Of a stretch of 64,000 nt of DNA, positions 13,239 through 27,300 are shown one piece after another. Below the pieces are notes generated by a model that was given only the letters and a program-made list of their open reading frames with translations, searched no databases and was not told where the DNA came from. Numbering within the stretch: the stretch's first letter is position 1; the number at the start of each line of letters is the position of its first letter. Position numbers and translations under genes: made by a program. Source of the DNA: Rotaria sordida (Eukaryota; Rotifera; Eurotatoria; Philodinida; Philodinidae); assembly GCA_905250125.1 (NCBI GenBank), contig CAJNOL010000750.1, positions 41,778-105,777 of the forward strand, read 5' to 3'.

Positions 13239-13271
13239 AATAAAGATATGAATATTGCAGATAAGATATAA
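13239..13271 (+). promoter_or_regulatory. LEMD3 poly(A) signal abutting the INTS8 splice acceptor
   Basis: AATAAA at 13239-13244 is followed by a TTGCAG acceptor (AG 13259-13260) and then the INTS8 ATG at 13272. Only 267 nt separate the LEMD3 stop from this ATG. The 3' end signal of one gene and the 5' acceptor of the next are 15 nt apart, the layout seen in trans-spliced operons. Confidence 0.55.
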
Positions 13272-16200
13272 ATGAGTGAATTTACATCATCTGTAAGTTC
13301 ACAAACAACAAGTTGGTTTGAATTTTTACTTAATCCAACATTAATAGATACATTTCTAACAGAAGATAATCTCGGTAATATAATTCATGAAATGAAAATT
13401 AAAAAAAACATAAAGATTTGTTTTTGTTTTGAAGAAATTACTGGAACAGATTTAATTATACAATTTTTAATAAGTGCAAATTTAATTGAACAAAAAACAA
13501 AACTTAAAACAGCTACTGAAAATCCAAGTATGAGGATATATATATTGTGTAAATTATTTTCATATATATTAAATCTTTATTTAGATGATATTGAATTAAA
13601 AGATAATCGTATTCGAGCATTGAGACATTTGGCTATAAAAATCGCTGCTAAACTTAATTGGGATTTGGTAATTATTGAAAAACGGTAATGATATTGTTTG
13701 TTGTAGATTGATACTAAAAGTATTATAAATACAGTTTGATGAAGAACAGTTGTTGAAAGTTCGGAAATGTCTTTTTTTGACTAAAAAATGTTTTCGGTAT
13801 CAATCGAGTCTATTGACAAGACGTTTTCGATCAAATTTAGATAACAAATTTTGAGAGATTCGAATTGTTTTCTTTTTTGCGTTCTGACTTCAAATACATT
13901 GTTTTCATCTTTGACAAATCGACTATTTATGGTAATGAATTATGTTTATATCATTGAAATTTTCCCATAAGAATTAGATAGTTCTGAAAAAAAAGCAAAA
14001 TGAACAACTCTGTTGATAAATAAATTTTATTGTTATTAGAATAATTTAAAAGTTTCAGTGACAATACAGTGATCTTTTTCATAATGCACTATTTTTAAAA
14101 AAAAAAGTGTATTAAAGGAACATACAGTAGTAGAATCTACTTCCTCGAGAAAGAGAAATTCGTATTCGCTTTAAATTTCAGAACATTCCAATGCTCCTAT
14201 TCTTATTGCAATTTCTTATTCTTTTTTTGAATTTAGTGATTGTCATAATATAAACTCGAATAGTTCTTTTTTTATTTGATATCTATCAGAGATCTGAATA
14301 ATCATGATTTTTTCTGGATTGTAATCACAACGTATCTTGTCATACTCATGAAGATGTTTCGAACTTAGTTAAGATCACAAGAAAATAAAACTGTTGAAAA
14401 TCTTTTCTTGAGCATTAGTGTCATGAAATTTGACTACAGTTCATAAATAATCTGAAAATTTCATAAAAACTTTCGACATTTGTATGAATTTGATCTTTGT
14501 TATTATCATGATGTAGCTTCTCATTTATAAACATAAATCAAAATTTAAGAACTATGAAGTTTATATATTCAATTTTATTTTAAACTAACTGCAATGTTGA
14601 GAGATTGCTAAAAAATCATAGTAACAATATCTTAAATTGACGATCGATTAAATCACTATGATGCTTGTTCCTACGCTATAATACCTTTTTCTTTTTAACG
14701 ACTTCAGGTACTTTAGCTATTTTAATTTTATATTTGACTCCATCATTTTATTTAAAGTACATAAATTTATTATACTTCAATTTCATTTTATATATGTTCG
14801 CAAATGATAATTAGCTAATCATAATAACAAGATACTTATTCACAGTCACGAGAGGTGAACACAGTCACGCTCATACTCAAATGTAATGATAATCGTGATC
14901 GTAACTAATTTGAAAGCATTTAGTAATTACGTATTTCCATTTGCACGTTTATTCGCACTATCACCAATTATAACCGGCAGTAGAGCCTATCGGGTTCGGA
15001 TTCGAGACGAACTTCAGTAGTCAGAGAACAACTATCGGTATACTTTAGTAGAATGGCGATTATAAGGAAGTCGACTGTTTAAATATCAAACTATTGCCAA
15101 TTCATTATCGGTATAGCGTGCGCTATATTGAACGGTTGAAAAAACAATAAGGATTTTGTTATTTTCAAGGATGATCTCATATGTTGATATATTCTAGTAT
15201 TCCTGTTGCGGTTGCATCAGATCTGATTCATTGTTTCGTACGATTGACAACTCAAAGTGATAAAAATTATAAAGATCGTGAACAATTACAACAATTAAGT
15301 AGACTTGATGAACCAGCACTTTTTGCTGTACAATTATTACATAGATGGTTTGTATAGAAGAAAAAAAATAAAATAAAATTTATTCTTTTAAATCAATTTA
15401 TTATTATTATTATTAAGGACTGTAAGAACATGTGTTCAATCATCATTTCCAACGAAACCTATAAAAATTTTTCAAGTTAATGTGTATGATTTATTTAATT
15501 TTGATTTTTTGTTTTTATGAAAAACTTTTTTTTTTTGTTTTATTCTTTTTTAGAGCTGGATATGTAAATCCATTACAACATATGCGTGGACCAAATGAAA
15601 ATGTAATTGAAATGGCACGTGCAAAGGTGAGAGAAAGTATCCAAGCATTAGAAGTTTTATTAGAATGCACATCAGTCGTACGCATACCTGTAGATGCGTG
15701 TTTTGGTTTAATTGATATTGAAAATGGTATTGTACCATGTGATTGGTCTCGTACAGAAATTTATCCACTTGTTGAATGTCTTGCACGTGTAAGAATTTTT
15801 TTATTATTATTATTATAAATAAATAATGGAGAAAAAAAAACAAATATTGTAATAGATTGCTTATGATCTTGGTTCAATATATTTTTATGAACAAAATTAT
15901 GTTAATGCTTATACAATGTTTCGACGTGTTAATGATTTACGAAATCAATTAGAATCAACAAATTATTTTTCATCACTTGATGGATATTTAATAGCACTTC
16001 ATTCAATAAATCCATCTATGGAACAAAGTCTTTTACAAAAATCTAAAGAACGTTTTCTTATGGGTATACCACCATCACGTGCTTCTGTTGAAGTAATAAC
16101 AAAAAAACAAAAAACCTCAAATTTTAAATTGAATTTAATTATTATAATTAAAATTTAGGATTATATTTCCATATTAGCAGAAGATAATGAAAAAAAAGAA

Positions 16201-19200
16201 ATGACTATGGCTGCTCGATATCGATTAGAAGAACGTCTTGAAATGTAGGATGGTTTTTTTTTTTAATTTTATCTTTCTTAATTTCATTTCTTTAGTGGAT
16301 CACAACAATATAAAGTTGTATGTTCATTTAATCTAATTCGATGTTTACTCGATGGTAAACACATATCAAATACTCAATATGCATTTGATTATCTTGAAAC
16401 AGTAAGTAAAATAAAAAAATTCTGTTAATAATTAACTTTTATCTTTTTTTTTTGAAAGGCACTTCAACGATTAAAACAAATAACACCAAAACAACGATTA
16501 TTATTGAACAGTTTTTTAAAGTATATAATAAATTTAATTATAGAAAATTATTTTCTTTCTCTCTTTGTTAGAATTCATTTTTATAATTTAACAAAAAGTT
16601 TACAAGAACAATTACGTACGGATAAATTTGCTCATCTTGTTGGCCCAACATTTTCTATTCCAAATTGGCATTCAAAAAAACAACAAACAATACAACGATC
16701 TTATTTACTCGAAAGACCTAATGGTATTTGAATAAAAACTCATATTGCATATTGATTCGTACAGCCATCAGTTTTCCGAAAATAGATTACCGACCGGGGA
16801 ATAAAACTATAAGTACACCGTGGCAACATGCCGATTAGAACATAGGCGACCGTTTAAATATCAAACTACCGGGGATTTTTGTTCGGTTTGACTTACATGG
16901 GAAGAAGTGTTTTATCTAGTGTGATGATCCTTCGAAGATCGAGTTCACCTTTTCCAAAGAGAACATTCTGGATAAAATGCTGATGGAAAGATAATAAAAT
17001 TATGTTTTTTTTTTAATATCCTTAGGTTCTATACAATTTAAATGTCAAACACGTCTACTTCATTCTTCGGAACCTCAAATATTGTTAGAAACTATTACAG
17101 AATTAGATAATGCAAAATTACCTCAAATATTTAATGAATTATTTCCACCGGTAAATAATTTTAGTATGAAATTTTTAAGATAATTTATTTTTTTGTTTTA
17201 GTCGATAATGCAAATACCACTTGATCAACCATTGAATATGATTATGAATACAAATCATCTACTTGGACAATTAATTCGTATACTTCATGAAAAAGCTAAA
17301 CGTGCAAAATTATATAAAGTATTAAATAATAAAGTTAAATATTTAATATATTATTTTTGAATTTTTATTTAAGAATTATACTCAATGTCATATATTATTA
17401 ACACAAGCTATTGATATTCTTAGTCCAATTCATCATCAAGATATGTCTATTGGACAAGTTATTAAATATCTTCATTATGATAGATTATTATTTGATTTAT
17501 ATGAAACAATATCAAAACAAATATTTCTTGATAATGAAAATAATTTATGGGAAAAATGTCAAAGTTTTCTTACAGAAAATCATTCAGAAAATGGTAAATA
17601 TTTCATTTTTTTTTTTGAAAAGATATACTATAGATTCTATTATTTGTTGTTGACTTCAATATCGTAAAAATATAATTGAAAATACTGTAAATACACATCA
17701 AAAGAAATATTTCCTATGAAAATAGATCTATTTCATATTTGTTCTTTTTTTTTTTAATCTTCTTAGAATAAAGAATTTCCTTTAATTATTTTTAAGCTTG
17801 AAATCTTTGATTAATTTCACTTGAATGATTCATTTAAAATACATCATTTTCTATATTTAGATATTAATATAGATGTTGTACGTATGGCATTAGCTTATGC
17901 ATTATCACGTAATGAAATTCAATTTATACAATCATTAATGCCAACAATACGTCGAACTCGTCCTTATCTTGAATTAGCTAAAGTTTTTGCGCGTATGTTC
18001 TTTTAAATGACGTTCTTTTTTTTCTTTCTTGTTTAATAATACATAATTTATAGGTTTGTTAAATAATGAAAATCAAACACAAATACGTTCTGAACTTGCT
18101 CGAGAATTATGGGATCGAATATTAGATATATTATCAGATAAAATTCAAGGATCAACTAGTAATAAACAATCAAGAAATCGTCATCAACAAACAAATTTAT
18201 TAAATGATAAATTAAATATTGTTGATCTACAAAAATTTCTTATTAATATTCATCATCCAATATTAATACAAATTATATTTTCACTTTTATCACGTCTTTA
18301 TTCACTTATACTTGTTGAACAATCACATGTTGATATTTACTCTGAATATTCACGATATTGGCCAACATCAATTGATTATCGACAACGTTCAATACGTATA
18401 TCAACAGTAGGACAACTTATGCAAGTTATATTTGAACATATTCAAACATTAAAATATTTACCTATACAAATAAAATCTTCATTATATCGTACACAAGCTG
18501 ATATTTATTTAACATTACAACAATATACACCAGCTATGCATGCTTATATTAATGCAATATCAATTGAAACATCTATTTTTTCATCATTAATAATTACTCA
18601 ACCAGATGATATGATGATTAGAAATATGATTAAAGCTGCATTACAACTTGGTAAAAATTTTTTTTTTTTTATATTATCAATTATTTGAAAGTTATATAAT
18701 TGTAGAGAGAAGAAGATTAATGTGAATTCTAGATTTTCAAGTAGAACATATGTAAACAGATTGGTAATACGATTGAGAATATTTCTAGTTGGAAAGAATC
18801 TTCGAAAAATTAAAAATGTACATTGTTCTTTTGATTTCTTTTTTTGATATTAGATAAAATACTATTCTATGAAAATTTCTACGAGATCTCGAATGAAAAA
18901 AAAAAAGTTTAATTTTGTTTGACTTCAAAAAAATTCATAGGCTAATTGCGAGATTTTCAGATAATCTAATCAAAAAAGAAAACAAGGTTGATCTTGAAAG
19001 TTTGATTCCTCGAAAGCCTCCTGTTGTCCTTCGAATATTATTCCTAGAGAGAGAAAGGATAGAATAATTCTTCATTTGGATTTATCTGATAACCTCGAGA
19101 CTGATAATCGAGCTCTTATCCGCAAGATCTTTCTATACAATTTATTCTGATAATCATTTATACATTCAATGAACCTTAAACGTCATTATAAACTATTATC

Positions 19201-19921
19201 AAAGGTTCTTTTTCTAGTCTCTTCTTCTCCCTTGAATCTTTTGTTAATTCATTAGTTGTTGGTTTTTTTTTTTGATGCCAAAGTTTATCCTACTTTTTTG
19301 TTTTTGATTATGATCAAAAGAAAACTAAATAGAAGTCAACTGGAAAAAATTCACTATTAATTATGAATGAAACAAACAATCTTATGTTATGTTTTTCTTT
19401 TTTTTTTTTGTTAGGTTATCATACACAAGTTGCTTGTATATGTCAATTACTTTCAGCACCTGATTATAATATTATATTTAAAACATTACAAGAAAATTAT
19501 ATGAATGATGATATTGATGATTATTATGAAAGTATATGGGATTTAGCATTATTAGAAAGTTTAATTAGTAAATATTAAATTCTATTTAATTTTCTAAAAG
19601 AAACATTAATTCTTTGTTATTTTATAGATAATTTGAATATACGTGGATATGAAGATAAAAAAAGATTAGCTGTATGTATTGAATATTAAACAAAAAAAAA
19701 AAAAAAATTATTATTTATTTTTTCTTTTTTTAAAGATTCGAATATGTAAACAAAAAGATTTAAATGGAAATAATTCTGATGAAATTCGTTTTCGAATGAT
19801 ACGAGTTAAAAAACGACTTTTATATAAACAATTACTTGTCCATTATCTTTTACCACATTGTCGTTTATATCGATCACGAGCAATGATGAAATTTCATTAT
19901 CAACAAATCAATTTTGATTAA
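13272..19921 (+). CDS. INTS8: Integrator complex subunit 8, 19 exons
   Basis: Subunit of the nuclear Integrator complex, which cleaves nascent snRNA and paused Pol II transcripts; INTS8 tethers PP2A in the phosphatase module. Exons: 13272-13374, 13435-13527, 13585-13684, 15198-15347, 15418-15483, 15554-15788, 15856-16092, 16159-16244, 16296-16401, 16459-16520, 16572-16723, 17026-17150, 17202-17318, 17374-17593, 17861-17992, 18054-18650, 19415-19567, 19628-19671, 19736-19921; 987 aa against 995 in human. Family landmarks: SWFEFLLNP near the N-terminus, IRALRHLAIKIAAKLNWDL, TVRTCVQSSFP, AYDLGSIYF, ARELWDRI, YWPTSIDYR, and the C-terminal GYHTQVACICQLL with YYESIWDLALLESLI. Two donor choices (exon 5 end; exon 13 end at 17318 or 17333) are uncertain but both stay in frame. 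Mostly helical, TPR-like. Confidence 0.93.
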
Positions 19922-21386
19922 GAAATTAAAACATACAAAAAATAGAATAATAAAATGTACCTTTTTTTTTTTCTTTCATGTTTGTTCATATTAACTTATG
20001 TGAAAATATATAAACCGGATAAAAAATTTGAAGAATTTTCATTATCTCGAACTTTTTTTTTTTTGACAAAAAATACATATGTATATGAGTAACGCGCAAC
20101 ATTTATTGTGAAAATTTTAATAGAAAAACAAATGACAATGCTAGAAACATTTAGATCAAAAATAAACGTTTTTGTTAGTTTAATCTGGTTTCTTTTCTGT
20201 TCTCTAATTCATCATTATGGACATACAATTGTTGAAACATGACGAAGAACAAACACGAACGAAACTGAAACCTTTCATATTCATACGGTACCACCAATAA
20301 TATACCCATTTACTAAACAAACGATTATTTCGTTACCACTTTCTTGTTTTCATTCTCTTTTTCAAGTCATTGAATGCAATAGAAGCATAGTATTACGACT
20401 GTTGATATTTTAGTCTCTTTAACAAAGAATGTATGGTCTTTTGTTTGGTCTACTGATATTGTGTCGCATATCGAACAAACAATTGAAGACAGACAGACAG
20501 AACTGGAGACAGAGAGAGAAAAAAGTCAAGAGAGAATCTCGAATAGCAGAACATATATATTGTCATGTCTGAGATGCCTATCGGATAAAATGACAATTAT
20601 ATTCAATGAATAAAGTATGTTGAATACCACATCAACTAGATTGATAAAAAAAATAGTCAAAAAAATAAAATAGAATAAAAGTTTTCTCATGCATAATCGA
20701 TGTCTTTTTTTTTGATTGCATTTTTCCTTCATCTTCTATAAATGAGAAGAAAAAGGAAAACTTGAAATATTTTGTCAGCTTCAAGTATTTTTACCGTGTT
20801 CTTTTTTTTTGCCTTCTTATGAGTCGTTTTATTCTATGTCACTAGTGAATAAGAAATTATAGAATTTGATTAAAAAAACAAATCATATATTTTCATATTG
20901 ACAGCTATTATATATCTATTTATTTGTATGTAACTTAATATATATGATTTCTTATAAAGGATGTTTTTATGTTTTTTTAACTCAAATTTTTTTGTTATAT
21001 CCAGGAAATGAAAGAAAATTATAAGAGATAAGAGATGTAGGATATTTTACGCATTCAAAAAGCATCGTCTAAAATTGATGTAATGGAATTTTTGATTCTA
21101 TCATCAGTTTTTTTTTTCTATGTCCGATGAACCCTTTCTCTTACTGTTTACTGTGTTTTTTTCTTCGCTCTCTCTCTCTCTCGCTCTTTATATTCAATTT
21201 TTGTCGTTGCTCTTTCATCCTATATAAAAAGAGAACAGAACACACGAGACAATTTCGACTACTATTTCTCTGTGTCTCTATTATTACTTTTACTGATAGT
21301 GAACACTCTTGTCTACTATATCTAATATAAGAAAAGAAAGATAATCTTTCATCATCATTACAGGTCGCATAGCATTAAATCCAATA
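19922..21386. other. intergenic and promoter region, INTS8 to PLEKHG5
   Basis: About 1.46 kb, AT-rich with no supported gene. Contains (CT)n near 21168-21186, a TATA-like box and a splice acceptor (AG 21362-21363) 23 nt before the PLEKHG5 ATG. Confidence 0.6.
21221..21230 (+). promoter_or_regulatory. TATA-like box upstream of PLEKHG5
   Basis: TATATAAAAA about 157 nt before the PLEKHG5 ATG, preceded by a pyrimidine-rich (CT)n stretch. A start site near 21250 would leave a leader that runs into the acceptor at 21362-21363. Could also be chance in AT-rich DNA. Confidence 0.4.
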
Positions 21387-24300
21387 ATGACAAGTTCGAA
21401 TAAAGCTCGTCGTTATCTACAACATCATAAGCAGCACTTCGCAGAATCAAATAATAATCAACATTCAGTTACACAATTACTAGTCACCGATTCAACATCA
21501 TCTACTATTACAATGCGTAAATTTAAAGGTAAAACTCAACAACAACAATCATCAATACCAGTATCAATACCACAAATTTGTGTTAATAACAATGATGATG
21601 ATGATGATGATGATAATAATGATAACGATGATAATCGACATGTTTCTATACTTAATGAATTTGATCAAGTTTTAGAAAATGAATTAAAACGTACATCAAT
21701 TTCACGTACATTATCACTTAAAAAAAATGAATCATTAGGACATATGGAAATACCAATAAATCAACAGCGAAGTTTTTCATTTGCACTTGGTTCAAAAACA
21801 AATTTACATGAAGAAAAACATGATAATAATGAATCAATGAATATATTATCATCTAAGATAAGAAAACTATCGGCAACATCGAAGTCAAGCTTGTCAAAAG
21901 AGACATTTTCACGTCTATTTCAATCACTAACATTTCGCTCGGGGAATCATTCAATGTCAAAAATATCACTTACAAAACCGGATTTTAAATATCAACAACA
22001 TTCATGTCTAGCTTGTCAAAATTATCCTAATCTTGATGTAATATCTAAAAATAAAAAACGTCCATCAATATTTGGTGTTCTTGTTTCAAAACTTAATACA
22101 TCATCATCATTATCAACAGCAACAATAACAACAACATCATCTGAAAATACATCTAAATGTTGTTCAGTATGTAAAAGACCTTTATTAAAATCAATTTCAA
22201 ATAATGATGATAATCAACAATTATCATTATCAAAAAATCTTCATGATCAAAAACAATTATTTTCACGTACTAAAAGACGTCGTAGTCTACCATCATTATT
22301 ACATAATCTTATAGAACCATCATTATCATCATCATCTGCACAACATCGTCCATCATTTTCAACAGTATCAAATCATATTTTACTTGATAATGTCAACCGT
22401 GAACATCAACAACAATCATCAACATTATCTCAATCATCTACTTCATTAACAGAGTCAGATGATAGTAGTGATCATAATAATACCAATAATAATTCATTTC
22501 AACAGCGACAACACATCAATTATGATGATTCATCTCAACTAACTGAAAAAGTAAGTATGTCGGCTAAGATGAGCTTATCATTAGTCACGAAAATTGTTTG
22601 TCTAAAAGCGGCACGCGTGCTTTCAACAAAACTGCGCATATATGTATATATATATATACATACACACAGCGAAGGTCAAGTGTTAATACTGTTGGTTTCA
22701 AAAAAAAAAAAAAAAAAAAAAGGAAGAAGAGAAAGTTTATTATTGTTTGACCCTGATACACAAACGTAGATATACTACTATTGTCGAGACAGTAATAATG
22801 ATGAGTGCCGACAGTATCGATTTGTTATTATTAATAGCATAGGGCTGATTGTCTGCGATTATTTTTTTTCTTTTTTTGGTGAGAATAAGAACAATGATGG
22901 CAATGACATTTTCAGTGTGTAATGATATAGCTAAAACATAGTCAATACTGATGGTCAAGCCAGACGGAATGAATGAATAAATGAGTTTGTGTGTGTGTGT
23001 TTTTATCACGGTCATGTCAGACGTTGCATCGTATTACACGCACACATTTATAAGTACATATGAGAATCACATCATTGATAGTTTTTGACCTTTTTTTTCT
23101 ATTCTTGTTCTTCATATGTCTGGATGGCATGAACTGTCTGTTGACTTCTATGGATGATGATTACCTATTATTATTATTATTATTATTCATCCTTGTTCTG
23201 CCATATTCATCAACAATGTTTGATTTTTTTTCTGTCTAAATAGATTTATAGTTCATGGTAATATTGATACTACTTGATAATCTCTCTTCATTGAACTGAT
23301 TTGAAGGTATTCTTGTCAAATCACCTTTTAAAAAGATGAATGAACAAAAAAGAAAAAAAACATTGAAATTAAAGATATGTAAATTTGAATTTTGATCTAT
23401 AGTCTATTCTCAATAGACAAACAAAAACAAAAAACCACACCCCAAAAATAAAAAAAACTTGACTGATGATGACAAATTTTTTTCGATCATTGGTGATTTG
23501 TCTTCTTTTTCTCTTAAATATGATTGTTGTGTGACGAGAATCAATTTTACATGCAGACCATCACATGGCACGTCCGTCATTGGTATGGACGCTCTAATTC
23601 AATCATAACATTGTCTACACGCATGCATGTTTAAATAGCAAGAACGAAAAAGCAAATAGCATCAATTTTTAATTCATGTACCATTCGTTTACTAAAAAAT
23701 AAAGAGAAATACCTCATTAAACACATGTCCGTTGATTTGTTAATATCGGCCTTTCAGTTTTTTTTTTTTTTCATCTTAAAATTGACAATAATAATAAATC
23801 TAAAGAAAAGGAAATGTCTTGTCATTTGACCTTGCTTTTTCATATAAGTTCATCATTTAAAATGAATATATGCGTATTTATTTTATACATTCTCGATTTT
23901 ATTAAATCGAGACAGAATCTTTGAATTACAATGAAAAGAAAAATCTAAGGATACTAAATTCAATATTATTTTAATTGAATTCAAGGAGATGAAATACAAA
24001 CAATAAGGTTAACACTTGAAATAAGAAATGAAGATTTCTTGTTACAATAAAACAATGACAAGACGAACAGGAATTAAATTAAAAAAAAACACAGATGTTA
24101 TATTTCAATGTAGATGAAGAAAAAACAAAAAAAAAACACAAAACTTTTCTATATTCATTCATTTTAGTATGGCAATAAAGATGAAAATGACAATGAGATT
24201 GTATTTGACTGTGGTGAGTACATTTTAGAATAAGATGAAAGAATTTTATTTATTTATTTATTTTTTTGTTTAATAAAATTTCATCAGGTGAATCGCATAA

Positions 24301-27300
24301 TTCAAATATTATATATAGTAACGATGTAACAAATGAACATAATACTAATCAGCAATTTTTACATCCTCCCGAGTAAGTTGTTGTTGTTTTAAATATTAGA
24401 TATACATATATATCTTTGGTAAATAGCAATTATTCATTTCGCTTCCTTTCTTTTTCTCGATAACGAGACAATAAATGAATAAGATATTCGATATAACAAA
24501 AAACATATATTTTATCAAAAAACTAGTTTTATCTTACAAAAAAAACAACGAACTCTATAATATATGCCATATTTATCTCTACATATGACAATCAAAAAAA
24601 AAGAAAAAGCAGAATATCTTGTTTTGTTTTTTTTTTTTTTGTTTTGTTTTTATATTCATGAAACATTTCTCATCTTAGTTAGTTCCATTTAAAACCTATA
24701 AATCTATCATATACATATAATTGAAAGTGTAATTGTTTACTTGTCAACATCAATATTAATGTGATAACAGATATAAAAAAGAATTCATATTCTAATTAAT
24801 CTTGCTTCTTCTTTGTATTTTATTCTCGGTTGTCTACATCGATACTAAGTAAATAAACTTCACTATTTATATAGCGATTGTTCACACTTCATATCATATG
24901 ATGAAGATAATCAGAAGAAAGAGAGAGAGAGAGAAATATAAAAAAAAATATGTAAACTAAATAATCTATAGTTGATTTTCAATCTTGTATAAAAAAAAAA
25001 AAAAACTATCATTTAATATATATCAATAATGAAGAGGTTTGCAAAAGGAATTTTAAAAAATTTTTTTGATCTTTTTTTTTTTTTATTTTAGAGAAAAAAC
25101 TCGTAGTTTATTAGTTAATGTTTTTCGTACACGTCGATCAAATGTTGTTTTAGATTCAAATGATGTAAAAGAAAATTTTTCTTTTGTATTATTTTAATTC
25201 ATGTTTTTTTTTTTTTTTTTTATTTATTTAAATAGACAAATATGATTGGTAAACAATTAAGTACTTCAGTTATTAATCTAGCTACATCAATGGGAATAAA
25301 TCGTCGAAATAGTGCAATATCAACAATATATGAAAAAACAACATTTGATCAACGAAAAAAATATGCTATATCAGAAGAAAATTTACTATCAATTGTATGT
25401 ATAGTAATTGCAAGACTTTGTTTTTCTATTTTGTAAATATAAAAAAAAAAAAAACCTTCAATTTAATTGACTTTTATGTACGGAGAAAGCTTATTTATTT
25501 GTAAATGGATTGTTTATTGACAAGGACATATTATAGATGATGTATGTTTGATTAGATAGAGAGAGAGAAAAAAAATTTTTTTTTTTGTTTTTCATTGAAA
25601 GAAAGCAGAGTTTGAATTAATGTGTGTAGACGACTAATAATGCAAATTGAATATAGACGATATGTGAGAAATATTTGACCTTGTAGATAATTGCCTTTAT
25701 TCTGTTTATTTAATATTCTTATTTTAGGATAATACTTACATTTATTTTAATAATATTAATGGACAAAGTTTTAAAGAACAACTTAAATATTCAACTATAT
25801 CTGAAAATACAACTTTACGGTATGCAAAAAAAAACAAACAAAAAATAAGAAAAGAAAACCTATAAAATAATAATTTCTTTAAATCTTTCTTTTTGTTTTT
25901 CTTATAGAGAAATGTTAATAAAACTTTTCAACAAATATAATCTTTCAATTGAAACATATAATATTTGTTTACGAAGTGCACCTACATTACCATTATCCTT
26001 GGATCAACCAGTTAAACATCTTCTATTGGATGATCTTGTTGTTACAGGTATCAAAAAAAAAAAATTGATTATGCAATTTCTTCCTTCCTTCCTAATTAAC
26101 GATAAAACCATTTTGGTCTTTTCCTTTCAAACAAAAAAAAAAAAAAAGAATAAGTCACTTGACAGACACTCTTGCAATGCTTGTGTGTATGTAGATATAT
26201 ATATACAATGATGTAATATATAGAGTAATCTTGATATGTCATCGCTGATGTTGCTACGTTCAAAGTTAAAGTTATTTTAGTAAAAGAAAATTAGACGAAC
26301 GTAAAAAAAAAGATTCTATCATTTGATGACATCGATTGATTAGAATTTGTTTATCATTGATCCATAATAAAATCTATTCAAGGAAAAAAAAGAAAAAAAA
26401 AGAAAAAACTTATTTATCAATATTGTTGTTATTGTCGTATATACTTCTTACATAATTCTCTCTTCTTTTTCTCTCTCTCTCTCTCTCTCTTCCTTCTACG
26501 ATTAGTATTTGTTGCCTCTTGCATTCATTGATTGCACATCCAAAAAAAAAAACAATATATACAATCATAGCTAGAAGTCATTTTGTCAAAAAAGAAAATG
26601 ACTCATGAAGATACTTCACAAGCTCGTCGATCATCTCTCTATCGACAATTATCTGATGTATTAAAATTAAAACGTAAATCATTTTATTCAAATAGTAGAG
26701 AGTCTACATTATCTTCAACAACAACAACACCTTCACCTTCATCAACATTTACATTCTTATGGAATTGTGCATTAACTGAAGTTGATACAACATCAAAAGA
26801 AGATTTTGATAGTTTATCTAATCAGTCAAAAAATCGAACTGATTCAATCGATGTTCATCGTTTAATGAAACAAAAAAGTATTAGTTATGATGATTTAGTT
26901 TTTATATCATCGAATGAAGATGGACAAACAATACGTACAAATACTATTAATCATAAATTGAAATTAAATGGTCTCTTTTTTCTCTTAATTTTTATTTTAA
27001 AAATAGCAAAAAAACAAAAACCATGAAATAAAAGATAAGAATTTCTTTTTTTTTTTCTCTTGTATTTAGAAACAACGAATCGATTATCAGCTAAAACATC
27101 AGGTGGAAAAGAAAGAAATGAAAAAAGAAATTCAATGGGTTCGACAATTTTATCATTGGTAAGTTATGAGAACCACATATATATATTGAATAATACAGTA
27201 AATTACTGTATGTCGACATATATAAATATATTACTCTTAAGTATTAGATAAACACTTGACAGCCGTTAATAGACAATCAAGGAATAAGACAAACAGCTGT

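Noticed and set aside
17319..17333. Longer INTS8 exon 13 ending at 17333
   Set aside because: In frame, but would leave a 41-nt intron; the donor at 17319 gives a typical 55-nt intron, so it was preferred, not proven.
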